A stretch of 64,000 nt of DNA, from positions 234,883 to 298,882 of the forward strand of contig MNCI01021551.1 of NCBI GenBank assembly GCA_015680685.1, written 5' to 3'. How positions within the stretch are numbered: the first letter of the stretch is position 1; each line of letters opens with the position of its first letter. Both the position numbers and the translations under genes were made by a program. Under the pieces are notes generated by a model. The model was not told the origin of the DNA, made no database searches, and worked only from the letters and a program-made list of their open reading frames with translations. Source of the stretch: Gnetum montanum. Taxonomy: Eukaryota; Streptophyta; Gnetopsida; Gnetales; Gnetaceae. Below are positions 42,492-53,879 of the stretch, piece by piece.

Positions 42492-45400
42492 TCATAGGTT
42501 GTTCCTGTTCACATCATCTTTGCCATTTGTCTCTGCATCATTTCCTTTTTCATCACCTTCCCTTGTGTTGTCCTCTACCAATTCTTCATTCCTTCCCTCT
42601 ATAGGTCTTGCACCCTCATTTGGAGCCTGCATCATAGGAATGAAGTGGTCAACTAAAGCAATGCATGCAAGCTACAATAGAGAATAAGCATTAATACAGT
42701 AAGAAGAAACTAACTTAAGAAGGGCCCACATCCGTTTCGAAGGGTATCCAGTCTAAACCAAGCCCGAGGTAGTGCCAAACCTCCTCCACCATGATGTCCA
42801 CCCAATGCCTATTGCTTGGTCCAGCATCTGCAACAACTCTTTCCCTTTCAATGGTTGTCCACCTTGGTGGTCCCAGAAAAAAGTAGACGGTTGCAGTCTC
42901 TTCTATGGGAAGGTTTACTTGCCAGTCAGGAGATTCCATAACCTTCACCTACTCTTTGAACTTGGCATAGGCCTCAAAAGCGTCAATGGCATTTATGAAT
43001 GCTTTATATGTAAATGGCTCCACAGAAGCATCCCTATACAATTTATGATGGATGGCATTTTCCAATTTATACATGTGTTTGTGGTTTTTCTGGGACTTCC
43101 CCCATTCATAAACCTTGGCATTGAAATCTTTCAAATCTTGACATTTTTGGGCTAACAAGTCCATTTGCATCCATTGCTCTATTATTTCACAGGTGGCTTC
43201 AACATTTTGACACATGACTATCCAAAGTCTAGCATAATATATCATAGTCGTGTGCCATTCCTCATTATTAGTGTCATGGGCTATGAGGAATTCATTCCTT
43301 GGCTTGAGATCCTCCACCTCGGTGCTCAGGTTGGCCTCCCTTTGCTTAGCTTTTTGGACCCATTTCCATAGGTCCTCGTTGACGCGCTTATACTCCCACA
43401 AGGAGCATGCTGAGTGCAAAGTGCATTTGCAAGCCTCGTTGTATACATGATGAGACACCTCAGTCACTTTAGACAGGAATGTAGGCATGACACTAACTTC
43501 CAAAGGCCATGCCAGGTCCCATTTGAGCCGAGAGACTACCATGACACAAAGAGCATAGCAATCGCATTAGCATAGAAAAGTTAACAAAGTCTAAAACTCT
43601 AGTGTAGCAACATGAGAGCACCTAATACTACTACTTACCCACATCAAGGTCCACCTACTGAAGGTGACTGATCATGTCTTTGACAATTCCCTGCATAAAC
43701 TTAAACTTATTAGGGATCTCGACCCATGATTCTGCATGAGTCAGAGGAGGTCCTGCAGCATCAACAGTGACACCTGTCACCTAACTAAACATGTCAGCAA
43801 TGGTCGAAATGGGCTGTGACAAGGTAGACATATTGTCTAACTCACGAGCATTTAATTACAGTCCACACTCCTACTAATGCAAAATGATGGTGGTAGCCTT
43901 AGCAAAAATCCCTGCCAAGTCTGTACAAGCCTCTTCTTCATGCACTGGCACCTTTTCTTTTAGGAGACTAGCATCCTTTTTATTCAATGGAGACTCCTCT
44001 TCGTTAGTAAGAGGATTCTCCCTAATAACAAGAGCCCCCACCTTAGCGGCAGGAACTCCCTTCCTTGTGACCAGGGCCCTTCTCTCTGAGATTGGGGCCT
44101 CCGAGTCTTTATTCATCACCCCTATCTTAGGGGCCAACACCTCTTCATCGTCTTCTTCTTCTTCTTCTTCTTCTTCTTTCTCTACCAGTCAAGAAACATG
44201 TTTACATTAGTCCAAAACAAGTTAGCCTAAAGCAAGTGCTATGCTACGCTACACCACCTAGTGTAGCATAGCATGGTAGATAATAACAAGGTAGGCATTA
44301 AAAAAAAGCTTTTACTAATGGGGGGTTGCATCCTCTGCAACTTAAGCTACAACCTCTGCCTCTCTTCTTTCTCTGTGTGAAGGTTTCCTTAGTTGGAGAA
44401 GGCCTCTTCCACTGCAACATTTTGGCTGCAATCTCGGTTATGAGTTGTTCCCCCTGTAACACGCTACCGGCTATAGCAGGGGGCATCTCTCCTACGTTGT
44501 ATTGGCCACGAAGGTTGTGGATCACCTAATCCTTAGTTGTCACAAAAAGTGCTCCCTAATTTTTTATGGGGGATCTTGGGCTCAGATGGTCCGGAGGATC
44601 TGGCAGATCCATGGTCTGGAAATCTGGTTGCAATTTCGCATGACCCAAGCTCCATTCTCTTTAACCACTAGAAACTCCATGAAACACTTTAGAAAGGCTA
44701 TATAAAAGGCATAATATATATTGGAACAAGACTCTGATTTCATATGGAGCCCCAAGATTTCGGTTTGTAAGCCTTTACATAGAAACCTAGCCCAATTGTA
44801 GCGGGCCCCCTCTTCCATGACCTCACGCATTATCCAAGTCTACTCAATCCCCAGGACCTTCCCTTGGGAAAGTAGCTGGGGGAATGCACGAGCATGGAAG
44901 ATAGGGTAAATCTCCTTGGTAGGTCCTTCTTTAAGCTTCTCCATGGGGAGCCCCTTTCACTCCTTAGCAATCCCTAACCACTCCTGAATGTCCTTCTTCT
45001 GAAGGGTCAAATCCTATAAGAATGACCCTTTAACCCTATAAGAATAGACCCTTCAACCCTATAAGAATGCCTAGGAATAGATTCATAATCCTAGCCTTTT
45101 GGATATTCTAGACCAAGGAGTCCAAAGCTGCACCATTTATCTAGCGTTGGCTTGTATCTACTTCTCCGTACTTGAATTAGATGTTTGCTTCCTATGTCTC
45201 AGTGGTTACCACTATCACCTCCTGGGGCTTTTTTTCCCCTATAATAGTTTTCACAAAAAAACGTTTAGCATAAAAACATAGAAAATCCAAAGATCATAAA
45301 GACATCTAAGCATGCAACACTTACTGTTTGGCCTACCAGGTCTGTACAGTAATAGGAATGGCAAAAGACTAACTAGAACTTAATCAATAGTGATCAGTTT

Positions 45401-46770
45401 GAAAGGTTCTTCCCAACCCTCATCCATAGGGAATGGGATATAGGTACGGGTAGGTATGGTATTCACCCCTGCATTGACCAATCACTCCCGTGCATAGGTT
45501 CTCAGCAGAAGAGAACTCCTACAAGGCTATCCGTACTGTAGCCAGTAGACCCGTTCAGTCGTGAACCCCTTCCTTGTTCATGTAGAACATGGTAACAAAA
45601 AACATACTGTTAGAATTTGGCCAACATGGAAAGTGTTGCATAACATAGTAGAACAAGGCTACAAAACTCACCTGCCAGCATAGTCGATAGTTCCTCGTGG
45701 GTTTTGGAAGCATGTTGCCATATAATGTGCAATAAATAATGTGTTGTAAGGATGGTAGCAGCTGTACTCAAGCATGTCCCAAATCCAAGCCAAATGCCTT
45801 AACCCTATTGGGCATTGACTAGACCCTTCTCCTTTCCTACTCATGATTTTCCCATCTGTTAGAAACCTCAAAATGCCCCAGCTTGCCCCGGGCAATATGG
45901 CTTCTGTTATGACGGCCGCCTCTTCCTCCTCTAGGTATGACCAAATGATCACACTGAAGTGTTTGAGGAGGTATTGTAGGAACTCCTATGCTCCTTTCCT
46001 AAACTAGACCCCTTGCTCTCCCACATGTATATGGGAAGGAGGATCATCGGCCATAGGTTTGCTTGCATGACATAGGACCCCTACAATTTCTAAGACAATC
46101 AAAATCAGCCTTAGCCCCATCATACACAACACGACCAGCAAGTGTTAGCATCATGTCTAAGTGCAATGTGCATGCAACATAGCAATACCTAGAAGTCCAT
46201 GCATATAGCGTAGCATAACCCTCTTCCCACACATAGCGTAGCAAGGACGTGAAAGCGATAGCACAGCGAAAATAGCCTAGCATAGCAATAGAGCAATTAA
46301 CCGTAATAGGGCGATTAACAATATTTCTCGATAGAACATGTGCCAGATTGTAACATCACGCATGACCAAGCCCTCCTAAGGGTCCTATGCTATGCCATTT
46401 GAAGGTCGAGTAACTATCCAAACCCCCATGGTTATAACAATTGCAGCGGTGGCAGTTTAAGCGACCTTACATGCAATGATAGCATAGCGTTTATGCATCT
46501 GCTGCAGTCGAAACGGCAATAGCAGTGATGCAAAGGCCAAAACAACACGATGACAGAAAACACAGATGACTATAACTAGGATACAAAATGAAAGCACAAA
46601 AACAAAAATGATAACAAAATCGCAAAAAATAGAGGAAGCATAGTAGCCTACTGGGTCAACAATGTGTCCTCCAGTGCTGCAACATGTGCTTGTGTCACAC
46701 GCCCTAGGGTTTTCTTCACCTTCTCGATCTTTGCGAGCACCAAGTGTGTATGTTCCTTCTTTGGAGCCAT
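42492..46770 (-). pseudogene. Antisense captured gene, element C: 8-exon gene with FCP1/NIF-like HAD domain
   Basis: Minus strand. Exons: 1, 46770-46652 (119 bp, the same length as in A); 2, about 46130-45672; 3, 45572 to about 45380; 4, 45238 to about 44290; 5, about 44145-43870; 6, about 43774-43639; 7, 43535-42715; 8, 42626-42492. Exon 1 reads MAPKKEHTHL..., ending LLTQ, like exon 1 of A. Exon 2 shows LILIVLEIVGVL, then FRKGA-EFLQYLLKHFSVIIW and YNTLFIAHYMATCFQNP, the NIF-like blocks with the acidic residues lost. Exon 4 has VMEEGARYNWARFLCKGLQTE. Exon 7, open over 43542-42949, is coiled coil (ENLW-type heptads, QDLKDFNAKVYEWG). Exon 8 is acidic. Stops and a small tandem repeat in exon 4 show decay. 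Confidence 0.82.
45004..45070. repeat. Three-copy minisatellite in exon 4 of the antisense gene, element C
   Basis: AACCCTATAAGAATGACCC-like units of 22-24 bp recur three times. They replace part of the exon 4 sequence present in A and B. Confidence 0.7.
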
Positions 46771-46922
46771 TGTCCTACTTGCGGACTTTTCCCATAGCGA
46801 TGCAAAAAACCACCTTACTCGTTGTTAGCACAATCGCTCTGCACTCTAAAATCGCTTGGTGCTCCGAATATGGGCTTTGCGCTCTTACGGTGAGCATGGA
46901 AAGCTTACCAGGGTTTAATCCC

Positions 46923-46930
46923 TATTTATG
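46923..46930 (-). promoter_or_regulatory. TATA-like box of the antisense gene, element C
   Basis: The minus strand reads CATAAATA, about 150 bases before the ATG at 46770. Confidence 0.35.
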
Positions 46931-47099
46931 GCTATAATGGTGAAAATGGAAAACTTGCCACTCTCGATCTCTCTGGTTAATGTGAAGTGCGCCATACAGC
47001 ATAGCATGCTCACCACAACATCATAGCACTGTTGGCATTAAAACCTTGACATGCTCCAAGCTAACTGCTTACTTTCCCGAAAAATGGAAAAAATATATT

Positions 47100-47430
47100 T
47101 GTGATTATACCGGTCTAGAAAGGCCTTAAACTAATAATCATAGTGTAGTGGTGCTTTTAACGATTTGAAAAAACCTTAAACTAGTAACCCCAGTGTAGTT
47201 ATAACTTTACCGGTCTGGAAAGACCTTAAACTAGAAATCCTAACGTAGCAGCGAATTTCACGATCCGAAAAGACCTTGAACCAGCAGTTTTGATCTGTTA
47301 TGACACTAAACTAGTAGTTTCACGTTTTACATTTTCTTTTTAGCAGGTTTTACATTCTCATATCGACAGTTTTACATTGTCTTTTAGCAGCTCTACATCT
47401 CCATGCCATAGCGGTCTGCCATGACTTTAA
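47100..47430 (+). repeat. Dyad repeat cluster (ii), element C
   Basis: Six units in the sense orientation, such as GGTC TGGAAA GACC TTAAACTAG (47212-47234), GGTC TAGAAA GGCC TTAAACTAA (near 47130) and GGTC TGCCAT GACT TTAAACTGG (near 47410). It lies between the antisense gene's upstream side and RT. Confidence 0.85.
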
Positions 47431-47741
47431 ACTGGAAAAATTTTAATCTTTAAATCATACTTCGCTAGTTACATCTTGTCATTGCTTTGCAAGTTTTTGT
47501 TATACACAATTACTACCAATAGGTGCCCCTTAACTAAGCTTTCATCTCGTCTTGATAGGTTAAGCAAAAAATGGAAATCCATCGTGATCTCTCCATGTCT
47601 TTAGCCCTAGCAAGTCCACATGGCAAGCTTGCAAGACAATTGAACCCAGATCTGATTGACTAGGGAACGACCACAGCTAGCACCATAGCATCCTTAGAAA
47701 CACCCCTAGACTGGCCTGAGCATCTAGTCCAAACTCTAGAT

Positions 47742-48215
47742 TTGGAGGCTGGGGATGTAACTGAGGACCCTCTCGTCAAGACGCTTGTGATCACATCCAA
47801 GGTGAATGTAAAAACGTTAAATCTTAGCTCCCTCCTAGACATGCAGACACATGAAAACGTAGCCAAAATTCTACAAGATAACATCAAAGTCTTCGCATGG
47901 TCATACAGTGACATGCCAAGTTTAGATCTGAGGCTGATACAGCACAACATCATCCTAGACCCATGCATGAAGGCAGTCAAGCAGAAGGCTTGTAAGATCA
48001 AACCAAAAATTGCACTAGCCATGAGGGATGAAATCACCAAGCTATACCAAGCTAGTTTCATTTGCACAATTGATTACTCGAAATGGGTATCCAACATTTT
48101 CATAGTTTTCAAGAAAACAGGAGGAATACAAATCTCTATAGACTTTTGGGATCTGAACAAAGCAATGATCAAAGATGATTTTCCACTTCCAAGCATCGAT
48201 CAACTCATCGACACT
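47742..48215 (+). pseudogene. pol: Reverse transcriptase N-terminal part of element C, cut by a scaffold gap
   Basis: An open frame covers AGDVTEDPLVKTLVITS, FAWSYSDMPSLDLR and RT motifs IDFWDLNKAMIKDDFPLPSI. It stops at the N at 48216, before the YVDD motif. The catalytic segment is absent from the window, lost in the gap. This is the least mutated RT stretch here. Confidence 0.85.
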
Positions 48216-48216
48216 N

Positions 48217-48896
48217 GGCCTCTGAGTAGTCCCTCATGCTCTGCCACATTGTTGGTGCAGGGCAACGCACAATGATAAGCAAATGGGTGCATTTCCCTAG
48301 AGGGAGATGTAATGACAGTAGCTACACTACCTCCTCATGCGGTTGAGGCATCATCGAAGTGTAAAGTAGCTTCCAGGTGTGATGGGATAATGTTGATAAT
48401 GCCAACATGCTCGTTTGGGAATTCAGGATCTATGGTTGCATAGTCATCGATGGGTGAGGCTGAAAGTTGTGTTGCTATGGCTTGACCCTTAGTCGACAAC
48501 TGGCTTACATAGTGTAGATCGAACTCTGCGGTTATTGCTTTCCATCAGGCTATCTTGCTACTTTCATACAGGTTGTTAGTGATAGCCCAGATTATGCTGT
48601 TTTTGCAAATGATGTTGACTACATTGTAGAATAGATAATGCCTCCACTTTTTTAACATAAATACCAAGGCAAGGCAGTGCCTCTCTACTTCGTTGTATTT
48701 CACCTTGTGTGCTATTAATGCATGACTCAGATAATACACTGGTATCTTAGATCTGTCGTCTCATTTCTAACATAGCAGTGCTACGATAGATGTGTCAGAG
48801 GTGGCAAGGTAGATGAAGAAAGGCTTACCTCTTTGTGGTGGATGCATAGTTGGGAGGTGTAAAAGCTCTTTCTTGAAGTCATCGAAGGCTTGTTGA
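48217..48896 (-). pseudogene. pol: RT/RNase H contig of element C, apparently placed in reverse
   Basis: Between two single N's this 680-base block codes on the minus strand while its flanks code on the plus strand. It holds YYLSHALIAHKVKYNEVERH and the following RNase H segment, which belong directly before 48898. Its first 326 bases are an exact reverse complement of 48898-49223, as expected for overlapping contig ends with one contig flipped. Confidence 0.85.
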
Positions 48897-48897
48897 N

Positions 48898-49560
48898 GAA
48901 AGCAATAACCGCAGAGTTCGATCTACACTATGTAAGCCAGTTGTCGACTAAGGGTCAAGCCATAGCAACACAACTTTCAGCCTCACCCATCGATGACTAT
49001 GCAACCATAGATCCTGAATTCCCAAACGAGCATGTTGGCATTATCAACATTATCCCATCACACCTGGAAGCTACTTTACACTTCGATGATGCCTCAACCG
49101 CATGAGGAGGTAGTGTAGCTACTGTCATTACATCTCCCTCTAGGGAAATGCACCCATTTGCTTATCATTGTGCGTTGCCCTGCACCAACAATGTGGCAGA
49201 GCATGAGGGACTACTCAGAGGCCTCTTAGCTGCCCAAACACTATGCATACAACACCTGGCGATTCACGGGGATTCACAACTAGTTGTGAATCAGACCACC
49301 GAGGTCTATACCTGCAAAGCTATGCACCTGCAACCCTACCGCAATCTAGAAAAAATCCTGCTTAAGCAATTTGCAACCATAGATATGCAACATGTGCCAT
49401 GCAACAAGAACACCATGGTAGATGCCTTAGCCATCCTTGCACTAAACATTCCATCACACTCATTTGCAACTATGTCATCATCGATTGTCGAATGTACTGA
49501 GCCTATCACTCAAATGGGACACATGGCCTCAATCAGTGTTGCATATGCCCAAGAGTGGTA
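48898..49560 (+). pseudogene. Second (archaeal-like) RNase H domain of element C
   Basis: Plus-strand blocks: LHFDDASTA (the first Gly changed to Asp), AEHEGLLRGLLAAQTLCIQH, IHGDSQLVVNQTTEVYTCKA and MVDALAILALN. One stop follows DDASTA. It matches the equivalent domains of A and B. Confidence 0.75.
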
Positions 49561-50859
49561 TGCTAACATTAAAGCCTACCTACAACATGGCGAACCCCAA
49601 AGCAGACTGACATCTGCCTAGAGAGATGCGATCCATAAGCGCACCTGGCAATGTATGCTCATGGGAAATGATGTCATGTGTCGATGCTCCTATGATGGGA
49701 TATTGCTAGCATGCGTGGGTGGAGAGCAGGAGTAGAGGGTAGTTAATGAAGTATATGAGGGACTGTGTGGTGGACACATAGCACCTAGGGCTATGGCTGC
49801 AAAAATTAGACACCTAGGGTACTATTGGCCCCACATGGAGCATGACTGCTTGTCAAAAGTCAAGATGTGTGACATGTTCCAGAGATACTCAAATATCATA
49901 CACATTTCACCTATGGACCTACACCCAATGCAAATCACGTGGCCTTTCCAATGATGAGGACTAGACCTCATAGGACCTATCAAGCCTAATTCCTCTGTGG
50001 GGCATAGCTTCATTATCACTGCCACTAAGTATTTTACTAAGTGGATGGAAGCCATTCCCCTAAGGAAGATGATGTCTCAGCAGATCTTCCACTTCATCCT
50101 GGACAACATCGTGATAAGGTTTTCGCTTCCAATGACTATTGTAATCGATAATGGGCCATAATTCAGTAGTACGGAAACCTGAACCTTCTACAGCAATCTA
50201 AGCATCAGGTATTCATTCTCCTCCCCATATTACCCGTAGGCGAATGGACAGGTGAAGGCTACAAATAAGTCCATCATCAACTTGCTGAAGCGGATGCTTA
50301 GCAATAGCAAGAGGTGGTGGCATGAGCAAATCCTCTACGTTCTATGGGCCTATAGAATGACATGCAGAACCACGACAAGTAAGACTCCTTACAGCCTTGT
50401 TTATGGATTTGAAGTTGTATTGCCTCTTGAGTTGCAGGTACCATCACTCTGGATGATCCTCTTAGATGTCGTTAGCGAAGCCCAGAACAACGAGTCATGG
50501 ATCATCGATCTTGAATCAATAGAGGAGGAGCACACGTAGACCCTGAGCCACATAGAGCACTACCAGAGCAAGCAACAGCAAAAGCACCATGCATACCAAC
50601 ATCAACAACTAGTACAAAAGGGAGACCTCATCCTCAAGGTTTCCTATGAGCATGTGAGCAAATTNAACAACTAGTACAAAAGGGAGACCTCATCCTCAAG
50701 GTTTCCTATGAGCATGTGAGCAAATTTTCAGCCAACTGGGAAGGCCCTTACATGGTCACTAAAGCCTTCAGGAATGGAGCCTTCAAGCTAGCAGACATGG
50801 ATGGCAACGAGTTCTTCAACCTGGTGAATCACTTGTACCTCAAGCCATACTACATCTAA
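49560..50859 (+). pseudogene. int: Integrase pseudogene of element C
   Basis: The zinc-binding part reads VYEGLCGGHIAPRAMAAKIR, LGYYWPHM, CDMFQ. The core has GLDLIGPI, FIITATKYFTKWMEA, IDNGP and YYP.ANGQVKATNK, where the catalytic Glu is changed to Lys. The C-terminal part continues as QKGDLILKVSYEHVSKF and NHLYLKPYYI to the TAA at 50857-50859. Stops at several places. The 61-base duplication around 50665 is an assembly fault inside the C-terminal part. Confidence 0.85.
50604..50726. other. Exact 61-bp duplication flanking an N (unmerged contig ends)
   Basis: Bases 50604-50664 and 50666-50726 are identical and separated by one N. This looks like two contigs whose overlap was not collapsed. 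Confidence 0.9.
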
Positions 50860-50869
50860 AGCATGGAGG

Positions 50870-51125
50870 CAACAAGCAGTGTCCGCTACAATGTTAAACT
50901 AGTAGCAACGAGCAGCATTCGCTACGACGTTAAACTAATAGCAACAAGCAGCATCCGCTATGACATTAAACTGGTAGTGACCATCTACTACGACGTAAAA
51001 CTAGAACATCTAGTCTGTTATGACGTTAAACTGGCATGTACGGTCTGTTGGGACCTTAAACCAGCACAATAGTCCATTGGGACCCTAACCTAGCACACGG
51101 TCTACCAGGACCTTAAACTGGGTTC
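50870..51125 (+). repeat. Dyad repeat cluster (iii), element C
   Basis: Eight units in sense orientation, starting 11 bases after the integrase stop. Arms include GTC TGTTAT GAC (51013-51024), GGTC TGTTGG GACC (51042-51055) and GGTC TACCAG GACC (51099-51112), each followed by TTAAAC[TC]. Confidence 0.88.
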
Positions 51126-52127
51126 ACATCACGTCCTTAGCATGCATCTGCGCCAAGTACACATCGAAGGAGCGTGCATAGTGTTGATGTGGGAGTGGGA
51201 TGTTGCAACTCTAGGATGTAGTTCACGATGCAGTGGGAACATGATCTGGAGCATACACGATGCTGCCACCCTTGGCATTGTGCTGACCCTTCAGAGATGT
51301 CATATGACATCGCACTGGCCCTTCGGACCTACCGTCGCCATGGCCCACTACCCTAATGGTAGTTCCTTGGCCAGTGCCCGTTGCTGGAGTTCCAGCAGTA
51401 TTGTGGCCCAGCCACAATATTGTTACCCTCCAGCTCCCTACCGATGCCTAGGCTCACATGATGTTTAGCTATGTGTTAGCTGACTCCATAGTTGAATTCA
51501 GAATGCATGCCTTTGGTAGGGATTCCAAAGCATCTGCACTCACAGTAGATCCTGGTGCCTTCTACGCTAGCTCCACCATGATGGTGTTGTTAAGGCCATT
51601 GTTGGCCTTCCTGCTTTGGACACCGTGCACCAACATGGATGTCCAAGAGCTTCAACAATGTCTACAACAAACAAGATATTTTCCCTTGCTTCGCATCGTG
51701 GCTTTTTCGCTCTCTATCGTACTTACAGGATGTGGTCAAAAGTGCATCTTTCCATAGCAACAAATGTTACGGCGTCATGAAGTGAGTGCCTTGACTAGCT
51801 TGGCTACTTTAGAGTGCAAGTTCCATGATGTGCATAACACATCTCGCTGCATAGGAAGCATCTGTAGGTAGGTCAAAATCCCACACGGATGTAAAACAAC
51901 TCATCCTGGGAAAGAAACACCTGTCCTACAAGAGGTTGAAGGCCAATGAAAGTAAAGATGAAAATGTGAACAACTTCCTCACGAGCACTCTGACGAGGAA
52001 CTCTGCTAACCCTCATCTTTACCCTTTTCCTAAACCTCCTTCCTCCCTGCTTCACCCTTTCACTCTCAAGTGTAGCCAAGTGACGTCTTGATGATCACCG
52101 AGTGAGAACGTTAGGGTCGTGTCTTCC
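51126..52127. other. Element C 3' non-coding region, no gene seen
   Basis: Only short, unsupported open frames occur between the dyad cluster and the PPT hairpin. Confidence 0.6.
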
Positions 52128-52205
52128 ATGGTGTTTCGTATTCTTTGTCAAGATCTCTCGAGCCTATCCTCCAAACGTCAACAAAGAGGGGCCAATGAAA
52201 CATCC
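52128..52205 (+). other. Stem-loop spanning PPT and 3' LTR border, element C
   Basis: ATGGTGTTTC at 52128-52137 pairs with GAAACATCC at 52197-52205. TCTTTGTCAAG near 52142 faces CAACAAAGAG near 52180. The candidate PPT CAACAAAGAGGGGCCAA ends at 52195, directly before the LTR start TGAAACATCCC. Confidence 0.6.
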
Positions 52206-53869
52206 CAAAATTCGAAGGCATGCTTGCTTCACCAAGTCTTTGCAAATCGAGCAACGTCACGGAAATCCTTCAGGAGATGGATGCTCTGATGTTCAAACTA
52301 TCTAGTTCGGAAAATTTGTCTACCCAGGTGTCAACAGGCTAAACAGATTCTCTAGCCTGTCCACCTAAGTAGTTCATCTAGCCGATAGCACACTTAGGAG
52401 TGATGCATAGAATTTCTGGCAGTGCTCAGAATGCACAAAATGCTTTAGCAAGTTTTCTAAGCTGAGTAGTTTTGCTATGCTATGCTACGCTATGTAGTGT
52501 AGTAGACTTCAAAAGATGTTTGCAGAAGCGAAGTGCTATGCTATGCTGTGCTACATAATGTAGCGTAGTGTATTAAAAGCTAGATGATCAGTCCCCTCAC
52601 CTGACTTCAAGTCCTTCAGCAATGTCTCCTTCCATTAAAAAGTGGCAAACTTGGCCAAAAGCAAGTCATGTTTACTGCTATGTTACGCTCAGCTACATGG
52701 TGCAGCGAGGCATAGCAATTCTACAAAAGTAACAGAAGACATCTCAAAGGGTAGGATCAGCAAGTTCGCAAGCTTCGCAAAACGAAAAGTTTCCAGATTG
52801 GCAATGTTTTTTCTGACTAAGGATAGCTGCTACGCTATGATACGCTGTGTAGCACAGCATAGCATAGAAAATCGGCAACCAGTAGTCACAACACTGCAAA
52901 GGTTTCCAACATGTGTAGCAGGATATGACATAAATTCTTTGCTTCAAATTGGTGGCTACACTATACTGCGTAGTGTAGCACAGCGTAACAAGATGCTATG
53001 CTACGCCAAACATGCTACACTACAAAGCATAGCAAAGTATGGCAAGTAGTTACGCTACATCAATGCACTCCACCTAATTGCACCATTGCTTTGACAGTGC
53101 AATTACAATGTGGTAGGCTTGTACTTATGACATGGCAGGCTCGCCCAACGATCATGAAGGCACATGTAGCATAGATAGGTTAGCATATGCCTAGGGCACG
53201 TGGCGTCCAAACCACATCTTTCGCACACCCTTGGTCCTATAAATACCCCAATGAGTAATGCTCAAAGGGTCAGCTCTTTTGGCAAAATAGGTCCAATTTT
53301 TGGAAATTTTGGTCGGCTAACAATTTTGTTGGCTGACAAGCAAAAAAACGTTAGCACTATGACCTTGAGCATTGTAAGCTCTCTTTTTGGCATTGTAAGT
53401 AGTTAGCACTCCCGTTTGGCATTTTCTCCTACTTTTCCCTACCATTTTGGTAGCACTCTGCATTGTCGACTTCCGAGTTCGTGTTCAAGCATCCAACTAC
53501 CTTGCTCTGAACACCTTGGTTACCTTTGGAATCTCTGCGCTTTCCAGCATCATGCAACCAATTGTATCCACCTCAACAGGGTAAAGTCATAATCTTGAAG
53601 TAGTGCATTTCCCTAACTGCATCCTACTTTTCTTTCCTATTTATCACTGCATTTTTCATTATTGTCTGCATCGTCTACATTTAAAATATCATTTTTATGC
53701 TATAAACTTTGCTTTCAAATAACACGTTGCAAAAGGTTATATTGACACCGACTAAGTCCTTGTCTGATCGACCAGACCATTCAGGGTGCCCCATTTCCAT
53801 TTCATCCAGCATGACCCTCCCGTGGAAACGGGGTTAAGACTGTTTTCAGTCGCAATAGTGTTGCTTACA
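52196..53869 (+). repeat. 3' LTR of element C (1674 bp)
   Basis: It begins TGAAACATCC and ends GTTGCTTACA. Its last 130 bases match the reverse complement of the element A LTR edge (GACTAAGTCCTTGTCTGATC and GGGGTTAAGACTG blocks). A TATA box, TATAAATA, is at 53238-53245. The stretch 52460-53060 is full of CTACGCTATG/TAGCATAGC words. Possible TSD AGATT at 53870. The matching 5' LTR is outside the window. Confidence 0.85.
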
Positions 53870-53879
53870 AGATTCATTC

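Larger units (their letters stand above)
1..53869 (+). mobile_element. Element C: host Ty3/gypsy (Tat-type) LTR-retrotransposon, 5' end outside window
   Basis: On the plus strand one reads gag, protease, a dyad-repeat block, an antisense gene, RT, RNase H-like domain, integrase, PPT hairpin and a 3' LTR ending TTACA at 53869. Elements A and B interrupt its protease gene, and removing them with one TSD each restores continuity with the uninterrupted copy at 2060-2400. Its 5' LTR lies before base 1. It also contains an internal tandem duplication (boundary near 4599) and scaffold faults at 48216-48897 and 50665. All its coding regions carry stops, so it is not autonomous. Confidence 0.9.
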
